Below are positions 48,924 through 58,321 of a DNA stretch of 64,000 nucleotides, piece after piece. Made by a program: the position numbers and the translations under genes. Source of the DNA: Sipunculus nudus. Taxonomy: Eukaryota; Annelida; Sipuncula; Golfingiida; Sipunculidae. The stretch spans positions 14,837,019-14,901,018 of the forward strand of contig CM049306.1 in assembly GCA_026874595.1 (NCBI GenBank), written 5' to 3'. Numbering within the stretch: position 1 is the first letter of the stretch; every line of letters begins with the position of its first letter. Below the pieces are notes generated by a model, which searched no databases, was not told the DNA's origin, and saw only the letters and a list, made by a program, of their open reading frames with translations.

Positions 48924-51463
48924 ACAAGGGACCCATGGGTCACTGTGCTCAGCTGAAGTTGACCTTGAAGGTAAAAATCTAAATTATATCAAAAGCAGAT
49001 AAAGTGCTAGAGGAAGGGGTAATATAGGCCATGGTTGGTTTATATGATTGGTTTGTATTGATGAGCAAGAAATTTTTGCGAATAATAGTTTGTGACCTGA
49101 CCATATGTTTCCTTATGTTGAAACTGAAGCATGTGAGAAGTTTGTGAACAAATGATCTGTACTATTACCATGATCATAAGTTGGCTTTTTGATTAACTGC
49201 TTACATTTCAGTAGTTTACACATTTGTTCAATTGAATCTTTTTTTATAATATATATGATTAAATATATGAATTTTTTTATTTTATAAAATGTATACAGTT
49301 GAAATATAACTAATGTCCCCCAGTCCACAGATGAAAGGTCTTGGTGGTGGTGGTGGGGGGGGGGGGGGTATGTGGAATGATGGGAGTTACAACATATCTG
49401 TATTATAATTGTGTATATACATAGGATTTTCATTTAATTCAACAATGCTTACAGGATAAAAAAAGTTTATTCATAATTACTTAATACTTCAAAAAAGGAC
49501 AGACAGACTGGTAGACAAACAAAGCTGATAATATATGAAGTTTCAATTATTTCTTAATTTATTTATTATATCAAATTTTTTAAAGTTTTACATCTGCAAT
49601 AATACACAACTGAATATATAATTTGCTTTCAAATTTCAGCTTAAATAGCTTTATTCCAAACAAATACAGCATATGAAAGTTATTTCAACAGTGCTTATAG
49701 GAAAAATTTCATAATTAATATATATTTAATGATAACGGAGAGATGATGGACAGAGCTGATCACTTTATGTTCCATTCTCCTAAGGCAAGAATATGTTTCA
49801 ATAAGATCTGATTTTTTCTAATCCTATTATTTTTTTAATCAGATAAATTTACACATTTTCAATAAAAACTAACATCCCAGTGCACAGGAATCAATGGCAG
49901 CATATACATACAGCGCAAACAAAGCCTGATCTCCAATTCTGCTGAGGCAGGAAAATAATGAACAAATGTTTGTATTAGATCCTCATTTTTGTATCACATC
50001 AGTTGGGTGAGGAGAAGATGGTGGGATTAACAACACTTCTGCATAAACATACATGCCAAACAAAGCCTGATCTCCAATTCTGCAAAGGAAGGAAAATAAT
50101 GAACAAATGTTTGTATTAGATCCTCATTTTTTTATCACATCAATTTTTTTATTATAAGTTTATATTTCTATACATTTCCAATATAACATATATATCTGAA
50201 TATAAACTTTGATTCATAATTCTAAATTGCATCATCATAAATCTCAATCTTGTATGACAACACCACATCATGCATACAAATGTTAATTTATTTTTGTGGT
50301 AAAAAATAAATTTCCAAAACAATAAATATCTAAAAATAATACTTGATTCAGATTTCACAATTTTAAATTGTGTCTTTATTTGCTACATATTTTATAAATT
50401 AAAGCATAATGATGGGTTTAATTATATTTGTTAAAATCATTTAAAAGAAACTAAACATGGCATCTTCTGGATTACACCTTGAATTACTTTTTCAAGGAAA
50501 GTTTTTGTATATTGGAGAGGAAACAGCATTACAATTAAGGAGATACAGTGAAAACAATAACAATTACTGCACAACACTTGGTGGGTTGGGTTTGGGGGGG
50601 GGGGGATTCAGGGTGGTGATACACCTGTGTACACCTGTCACAGCAGGGGATCTCCCCCAGTAACTGTAACAAATCAGAAACCCTGGCATAGCTGACTTCC
50701 AGTGACCTGGAATGGGACCCTGCATCTGGACCAAGCAAATGACTACAACAGAGCCTCAAGAAAAAAAATCAATAACTTGCCTAATTTTCAAGCTTTTTTT
50801 TCAAATTTCAGATTTAAACAAATTAAATACTTATGTTTACATGCTGTGAAAATTAGATCAATAGTACTTACAGGAAAAAAACATGGTCAAAGTTGGGCAA
50901 AATTTAAGGTACTGATTTTATTTTTATGCTTATAACTTACAAAATTCAGATCTAATTTTGGGTAAACAATTAAATCTTAATTAAACAAAGTTATTTACTT
51001 GAGAAAATAGTCTCTAGTTCCAAAATTTTTCATGTTAAGTGAGTAAATATTTTTCCTGATTTTTTGCAAAGTCCATTATGTTCGGGCCAATAACTTAAAT
51101 TTAACGGAATTAATTTCTGGCATGTATATAGGAAATATATAGGAGATTACTACTGGTAAATATTAAGAAAAACAGAAAAGTGGTTTTGATATTAGGCAGT
51201 CCTGAAGTGGGATAATAGGGTTTTAATTGAAATTTGAGGTTTTTCCTAAATATCTCGAAGGAATGAAGTCATAAAGACCCAATTTTCGGTATGGTAGGAG
51301 ATTTTGGGGACATCTAAAAGTGTGCCAAATTTTGGATTCATAGGTCTAACAGTTTCAAATTTGCCAGTCTACTGGACAGACAGATAGAAGGACGGACAGA
51401 CAGATGATGGACAATGGACAACAACTATAGCTCAGATGACTTACAGTCAGCTGAGCTAAAAAA
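48924..51463 (-). mobile_element. F1 HINE-like element, complete ends
   Basis: It runs from ACAAGGGACCCATGGGTCAC, with TGTGCTCAGCTGA following, to TTACAGTCAGCTGAGCTAAAAA. The subterminal motif GCTCAGCTGA is exactly matched by TCAGCTGAGC. Internal features: G runs at 49355-49368 and 50594-50605, and a duplicated block (AAAGCCTGATCTCCAATTCTG at about 49920 and 50060). A GACAGACAGATAGAAGGACG tract lies near 51376-51410. Confidence 0.76.
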
Positions 51464-52414
51464 CTGGTCGTTTCTTAAAAAACATGTTTGATGATAGATA
51501 AATGTTTGAAATAGACAAATTATTCAATATTATGATCAGATGCAAACTATTCATTCTGCAACCTGAAACCCTGACTGATTTTAAATCAGTTCATAAATAT
51601 GTTCTGACTGGTCCCTATGACTTATGTTCAGGTTTCCAAGGAGATTTCCTCAAGGCGTCTGGATGTCTGGTTTGAATTTTCAAGGTCGAAGGGTACAATC
51701 TGTGTCCTGTTAACAGTTGCATGAATGGTGGACAAAATGCTACCCCTAAAGTTCAGATGACTTTTAGTTTTCAGATGCATAAATGGAAGGCAAGGGGTCA
51801 AGTTCCAGTTGGCTTAAATCCTCTGTTCATAAAAAGACAAATCCAAAACAAAGTGATTTTAAGACACTACAGAAACACCATTTCACCATGCTGCGGTAAT
51901 CGTGTTTACAATATTTAGGAGAGGTTCATGACCAGTTGAGGGCACTGTCTGTGTAAAAGGGAAAAGAAAACCAGATGATAAGAAAGTAATATAATTTACT
52001 AAGTTTATTGGATTTCATGTTTAGAATAGGCCAAGAAATAACAAATATGTCATAAATTGAAGAAATTAGAGCAAATGTCCAAGGTTCTGTAGCAACTGAC
52101 ATGGCTTGAACTGTTCTAAACATATTATGGTTAGTGTTTCCTGGCTTTAAAATATCACCCAAATGAAAAGGAAATGCAGACCATATAGAAAATCATAAAA
52201 ATCATAATTTATAAGTACAGTAAAGAAAACCCGATATGTTTCTCAGAACACAGAGACTTACACAACTGTATCTACTTTTTTATGCACATCATTTATATTT
52301 ATTGCGCAGATTGAAGCACACATGCAACTGAAATATAACATTAAGAGGAAAGAACTGATATATAGTTTTAGGCATGCAATAACACAAAACTGTTTGCATT
52401 TGTATCATACTAAC
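51464..52414. other. Unique intronic DNA next to exon C
   Basis: No repeat ends. It holds the GTTAGT donor of exon C at its right edge and nothing else recognised. Confidence 0.4.
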
Positions 52415-53740
52415 CTCAAGGTCTAACTGTTGCTGCATGGAATAGCTCCATGCATAGAACTCTCCTCCAAGAGTTTGTAGATGGTGAAGAAACTCTTTGA
52501 CTTCCGTTCTCAACTGTGAACTGTGGGATAAATCCACAGAGCAGGTTATCATCCACTTCTTGACAAACTGTAAAACAGCCTGATACTGTTGATACTGCAC
52601 ACTACCATCAGTAGTGACCAGAGAAAGGGGAAGGCTGTCTGTCAGACGCACAGGCTGCAAGTATGGCTGAGCAGTCCTCTCTGGGGACAGTTCTTGGCTT
52701 TGTCCCATCTTAGTAACTGTTACAGTTGGGCTGTTGACTAACATATGACCCATCTGATGTAGGCGCATAGTGCTGTCACTGTGATGAGGTTCCATGCCTA
52801 CATCAGGAATTTCAAACTTTCCATCATCAGGAGTGGTGATGTTCACAGAGTTACCAGATATACTACTCTGTGGAGATCTGATGGGAGATCTTGGAGAGAG
52901 GTCATTTGACAAGGCTTCAGATCCTAATCGGTCAGGTACAGAAACAGCCCTTCCAAGAGTTGGGCTTGATGAGAAATCAACTGTATCTATTTCAATGGCT
53001 GGACCATAGTCTAATCTTGAGGTGTCTATTTCAAACTTGGGCAGGTTGATTAGTTCCTTTTGAAAGGCTTTTATCCGGGTATTGAGATCAATGGATGAGC
53101 AAGTTTTACCATCAACATTGCTGATGCCTCCATAGTGGGTGCTGAGCAAGTTACCCTGTGATTTAGAAATTCTTTTTCTGAGACTAGGGAATCTAAACCT
53201 GCGAGGTTTTGACTCATCAGACTCCAAACTCAGTAATTTGGCAGTTAATGACAGGTCTATGGGTTGATTACACTCTGAGTTAGCTGCCTTGACGGAAGAA
53301 TTGAACTGAATTCCTCTTCTTTTAGCCAGCCCAAATTTATAAAAACATTTATCAACTGAACCTGCTCGCTTACGTGCAACAATGGTTGGTCGACCTTCCC
53401 TGACCTCTGCCCCATCAGGGATGGTGATTTGTACTCGTTTAACACTCTGCTTTGCTGGAACATCACCTGTAGATGCAGGTTGTGTCCTAACCATACCTTT
53501 GATCTTTTCAGAGTGACCTGAACTTTCTTTAACATGAAGTCCTTTCCTACGCAGACGATGACCAAACAACTTATGACATAACAAACGTAAAATAATAATT
53601 GGGTGAACAGCAATGGGCATTGTTGATAAAAAGAAATCTGTGAGGTCAAGTTTGCTGGAGACATTTGAGGTTTCTTGGCAAGATGCTTGGCTTGCAGGAA
53701 TGTTGCTGCTTGTTTCTTTGGATATTTTCTCTTCTGTTTC
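52415..53740 (-). CDS. Large internal exon with split REM-like (RasGEF_N-like) segments and a disordered insert (exon C)
   Basis: Seen: 1326 bp, exactly 442 codons, open throughout. It starts after CTATTAACAG and ends at the donor CTTGAG|GTTAGT, in phase 0 at both ends. This is by far the longest open frame in the window. The first ATG lies 40 codons in, at 53620, but open frame continues upstream to the acceptor, so I treat this as an internal exon. Residues about 31-65 (DLTDFFLSTMP through IIILRLLCHKLFG) and about 388-424 (AVLQFVKKWM through EVKEFLHHL) resemble the two halves of a RasGEF N-terminal (REM) domain. Between them lie about 320 residues rich in Ser, Pro, Lys and Arg, with SP sites such as PRSPIRSPQSS and a basic patch RFRFPSLRKRISKS. 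Known: RasGRF proteins have a long insert within REM. Inference: an adaptor or regulator with a split REM-like fold; no CDC25 catalytic domain is seen. The family assignment is tentative; that this is coding is close to certain. Confidence 0.88.
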
Positions 53741-53768
53741 CTGTTAATAGAAAATGAATATATAAGAA

Positions 53769-55587
53769 ACTAGAATACGGGTAGTCGACAAACGACTACA
53801 AGTATCCGCCAAAATTAGAGTGGGAAAGGTGAAGTGAGGCATGGATTGAGTAACAAGGGGAAAAGAGTGAGGTGTGTTAGCATGAATATCTGCAGCCAAA
53901 ATGTTAATGTAATTTGTGCCAACTACCACGAAATCCAGAAAGCTATCAAAGTTGTATACAAATGCAACTAGAATATCAGCAGAAGCTGACAAAAGCCCTC
54001 AGCCAAAAGAACTGTGTTTAGAGGTGGTAACAGTAACAAGTACTAAATATCTGTTCTCACATGGATGTATATCTGTACATGTCTCAGTTATAAATTTAAA
54101 ATGGAGAGGTATGTACCATAATTCATAACAATCCACCAAATGCTTCCAGAAAAATAAGCTTTTAAGCTTTATTCTATTATAAGCTCTGTGCCATTGAAAA
54201 GTAGGTCAAGGTCACCCATTTTCGAACTTGACCGAGATTTTGTCGATATACATCTTCACCAAAGAAAAAAATTTCCTATTGTGAATCCTTTTAGAGATAT
54301 CCCGCACACAAGGCCAAAGTTGAAAAATCAAACTAAAATTCATGGAAAAATCAGAAATTGTAGGTGGCGCCCCCAAACTTGTGCAACAGTTACAGACCAT
54401 CAGTCCCTATGATCATAGTAAGTATTGTGAAAATCCACCCAATGGTTCCTGAGAAATAAGCTTCGAAATGTTTTTTTTTAATCAGCTCTAACACGTAAAA
54501 AATAGGTCAAGGTCACCCATCTTCGAACTTGACCAAGATTTTGTCAATATACATCTTCACCGAAAAAATAAAATTCCTACGGTGAATCCTTTTAGAGATA
54601 TCCTGCTCACAAGCCCAAAGTTGAAAAATCTGATAAAAATTCATTAAAAATCAGAAATTGTAGGTGGCGCCACCAAACTTGTGCAGCAGGTACAGACTAT
54701 CAGTCCTCATAATCATAGTATTATAAGTTTTGTGAAAATTTACCAAATGGTTTCTGAGTAATTAGCATCTAAGTGTTTTTCTATAATCAGCTCCAAAATG
54801 TAGAAAAATAGGTCAAGGTCACCCACCTTCGAACTTGACTGAGATATTGTCGATATACATCTTTACTGAGAAAATAAAATTCTGACAGTGAATCCTTTTT
54901 AAGATAACTGCTCACAAGGTAAAAGATAACGGACGCCGGACAGACGGACAGCTTGGGTGACGACAATAGCCCGTCAGCCATAGGGCTGAGGGCTAAAAAG
55001 TGAAACCACTGCCGAGATATGAGTGATTTTATCCCACGGCAGATTAAACAGACGGACGTTGTGCAAAAATGGTTGAAGGTGGCGCCACCAGTTTTGCATA
55101 TGATAAAGAGCTATGTGAAATCTATAAACAAGCAAAATTTTGGCCCAATCGGTCAAACGGCTCCTGAGATGTAAGCTTGGATGTCTGCAGCATAAACGTG
55201 AATGTAGATGGCGCAACCTGTCATAAAATCAAGAAAGCTGTCCGGGATGTATACACATGCAAAATTTCAGGTGGATAAGTTAAACCAATGCAGAGATATG
55301 AGTGATTTTATCCCACAGCAGATGAACAGATGGACGCTGTACAAAAATGGTTGCAGGTGGCGCCACCATTTTTTATGCATGTCATAAAGCTATCCAAGGG
55401 CTACATTTGTGCAAAAAAATTTTCCAGATTGGTCAAACGGTTGGCGAGATATGTGGGTTAATGTGTCAAAACAGACGCACAGATGGACGCATTGTAGAGA
55501 TGAAAGGTCAGAGGTCAAAACAAAATTGGGGCACACGTTTCACATGTGAGCCGAACATAATCTCTGTTTTGGCGGATACAATAAAAA
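53769..55587 (-). mobile_element. F5 HINE-like element, best-preserved ends, hosting F4
   Basis: The left end is ACTAGAATACGGGTAGTC, with the hairpin GTAGTCG-ACAAA-CGACTAC and then GTATCCGCCAAAA. The right end TTTTGGCGGATAC is an exact 13 bp inverse match, followed by AATAAAAA. F5 bases are 53769-53966 and 55000-55587. Core units carry GGTGGCGCCACC at about 55079 and 55356. It lies 28 bp upstream (in gene sense) of the exon C acceptor. Confidence 0.78.
53967..54999 (-). mobile_element. F4 HINE-like element, best-preserved ends, nested in F5
   Basis: The left end is ACTAGAATATCAGCAGAAGC with hairpin TCAGC-AGAA-GCTGA, then AGCCCTCAGCC. The right end GGCTGAGGGCT is its exact 11 bp inverse, followed by AAAAA. 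Three core units of about 305 bp carry CAAGGTCACCCATCTTCGAAC, GAATCCTTTTAGAGATATCC and GTAGGTGGCGCCACC. It lies within the F5 core between ATGCAA and GTGAAACCACTGC. Confidence 0.78.
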
Positions 55588-55795
55588 GATCAAGTTAGAT
55601 AAATAAACTGGTAAAAAGTTTTATATATCATTTTAATGAGAAGTTTAAACAATTGAATTATTCCTTTAATGATCAGTGAAACAGCAATACAGCAAAATGT
55701 GGGAATGAATGCTTATTTAATATTAACATTTTATCATGTGAGCAATATGGTCAGTCACTGATTTATTAAAACATTCTTGAATAATTGAGGACAAC

Positions 55796-55950
55796 CTGGA
55801 GTATCAGTGAGAGCAGGTTTTCTATTGAAGCAGCTTCCGGAATGTTATCTGGGCCCATCTTTAATGTGTTGCCAACTGCCATCTGTTCAATAAAGGCCTC
55901 TTCTGAGTAGTAGATCTGAAGAAGTGGATTACTCTTGCTGGTGTTGAGGG
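55796..55950 (-). CDS. Internal exon of the same unidentified gene (exon B)
   Basis: Seen: the minus-strand sequence CTATTTGTAG precedes a 155 bp open segment ending at CTCCAG|GTTGTC. It has two bases that complete a codon (Ala with the G left by exon A), then 51 codons ending in phase 0. The peptide includes NPLLQIYYSEEAFIEQMAVG and IENLLSLILQ, so it is acidic and amphipathic, likely helical, and may close the ARM-like block. No stop falls in this frame within the exon. The acceptor has a poor pyrimidine tract, which is the weakest point. The phase match on both sides (phase 1 in, phase 0 out) is the main support for joining it to its neighbours. No function can be given beyond continuation of the scaffold. 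Confidence 0.65.
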
Positions 55951-56369
55951 CTACAAATAGCATTTAACAGTGTTGACTTCATTTGTTAATGTGACAAGTT
56001 TGCTCAGTTAACCTTTTCTGTCAGCTATATAATGTACAACAATCCAAAATTTACTCCAACTGATGGTTATTTTAAGAGAGGATAAACATTAAGACATCCT
56101 GTAAATGTCTTCTAAAATAACTGCTAGGCCATAGGCCATGAAGCTCAGATGAACTTGACATCAACAGATATAATGTTTCCTCAAAGAGATTAAAAATAAC
56201 GAAAGAGAAGAAACTGACTGGGCAGTGATATTACATGCCAATGACAATCTATGACAAGGAAGAGTGCATTTGAAAAGAAGCGCCTTTTTCTTAGGTGGCA
56301 GAGACCTAGCACTCTTGCACTGTCCATGTAGGCCTTATAAGCTAATAAGAGAGTGAGACATTATATAAA
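55951..56369. other. Unique intronic DNA
   Basis: It starts at the exon B acceptor. No repeat termini or further exon were seen. Confidence 0.35.
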
Positions 56370-57707
56370 ACAAGGGACCCATGGGTCACTGTGCTCAGCT
56401 GAAATTGACCTTGAAGGTAAAATTTTAAAATAATATCAAATGGAGAGAAAGTCTGAGAGAAAGATGTCAAATTGGCCATGGTTGGTTATAACTGGTAGGT
56501 ATTATTGCAAATAATATTTTGTGATCTTCCCATGTGATTCCTTGGAGTTACAACACCTCTGGTTATGAAATTTAATTTAACAGTGCTTACAGGAAAAGAG
56601 AGTTTATTCATAATTATTGAATATTTTAAAACAGGCAGAGAGATGAAAAAAAAGCAAATCACTTGAATCCCATTCTACTGAGATAGAAAAATAATGAACA
56701 AATGTTTAGATCCTAATTTTTTTATTACATAAATTTTTTCCCCAAGTTTATTCATTTTACTATACATTCACAATATAACATATATATCTGGATATTTAGG
56801 TTAATTCAAAATTCAAAATTGCATCAACATTTACAGCTACTCTGGTCAGGTAACATCACATTATGCACACAGAGTTTTTAATTCGCTTAAATTCTTTAAA
56901 AAGAGAATATTTTTTTTTAAATGTTATATTACCACAACATGTCTCCTTCTTGGTTACTCCTTGAAATTCTATTTCAAGAAAAGATTTGTACATTGTACAT
57001 ACACATGCTAAAATTTCAGGAGGAAATGTCAAACCAGTCTTGAGATATAAGCCTGGATGTCTGCAGCTTGAATGTGAATGTAGTCGGCACCACCTGTCAT
57101 AAAATCAAGAAAGCTATCTAGGATGAATACACATGCAAAATTTCAGGTGGATGAGTCCAACTACTACAGAGATATGAGTAATTTTATCCCTAGGCAGATG
57201 AACAGATGGATGCTGTGCAAAAATGGTTGCAGGTGAAGCCACCATTTTTATGTATGTTATAAAGCTATCCAAGGGTCATTTCAGCAAAATGATTGGTCCA
57301 CAGATACGTGGTTTAATGTGTCAAAACAGATGCTCAGATGGATGCACTGGAGAGAGGAAAGGTCAGAGGTCAACGCAAAATATTATGGCACCAGTTCACA
57401 TGTGACCTGATAATCATGTAAAGTTTTGGAAAATCTGTCTAGTGATCTCAGAGTTCTATTCTGGAAACGAATGCCGAAGCAGCGGCAGCATGGGAACCCA
57501 GTCAAAAACATTATATCTTCAAAATTTGTTTTGGCCAGACAATAAAGTTTTAATATGAAAGAAAAGTTCCTAGCTTCAACATGTATCATGTTGAGGGAGT
57601 CAATATCTTTCCTGATTTTTTACAAAGTGCAGTAAGACGGAGGGACCTACAATGGACAATGGACCATGACTAAGGGCTAGATGACTTATTGTCAGCTGAG
57701 CTAAAAA
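56370..57707 (-). mobile_element. F1 HINE-like element with an F5 core fragment inside
   Basis: It runs from ACAAGGGACCCATGGGTCAC to TATTGTCAGCTGAGCTAAAAA. Between about 56990 and 57545 the sequence is F5 core (CAAAATTTCAGGTGGATGAG, TCCAAGGGTC) with a worn right end, GGCCAGACAATAAAG. The F5 left end is missing, so this is a truncated or recombined insertion. Confidence 0.65.
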
Positions 57708-57892
57708 TGTGGAAATACAACAGCAGAATTGGGAGAGCACAGCAGGATGTTAATATGTTTATGCTTAAAATATGATTCAAATTATGAAACTGATGTTTTG
57801 TTTGTTGTCCAATAGGAAACTGGATAATGATCTGGCCTAAAGACCAATACTTTAAGGTACAAGAATGTCAAATGATAGGCCTTATCTGTGGA

Positions 57893-58321
57893 ACAAGTGA
57901 CCTGGGGCTTAAGATGCTCAGCTGCTATATCAAACCTTAACACTAAAATCAACTTACAACTTAAGATCTGAGAAAAGAGAAGGAACATTTACAAAGACAT
58001 GCCACACAAACTAATTTTTAACTTATCAGGTTAAATTATCTGGTGTGTAAATAAATCACAAATATCACAAAGGTATCCATATATATTTGAAGAATAGATT
58101 TTGGTGATATTTTTTTTGAAAGGCATGTTCTATTTTATTTCCTATTGAATACAAAACTATTTTAAAGAAAATGTGTGGAAACTAAGGAGACATGGGTCCT
58201 GTCCAGATGTACAGTCAAACCATTTTAGTTGTAATAATGCTCTGTATCACTGAAATAACTATATCAATACATGATGATTCAAACATGTCAGGTGAGAAAA
58301 AATATTCATTTTATTTAAAAA
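57893..58321 (-). mobile_element. F1 left-end relic
   Basis: ACAAGTGACCTGGGGCTTAAG then ATGCTCAGCTGCTATAT is a mutated F1 left end; only some 60 bp are recognisable. The rest up to the next F1 is unassigned AT-rich sequence. Confidence 0.4.

Noticed and set aside
52794-53009. Plus-strand ORF opposite exon C
   Set aside because: Antisense shadow of coding sequence, without independent features.
53257-53664. 135 residue minus-strand ORF overlapping exon C
   Set aside because: It is a shadow frame of the large exon. It lacks splice borders and domain pattern, while the other frame is open for 442 codons with exact borders.
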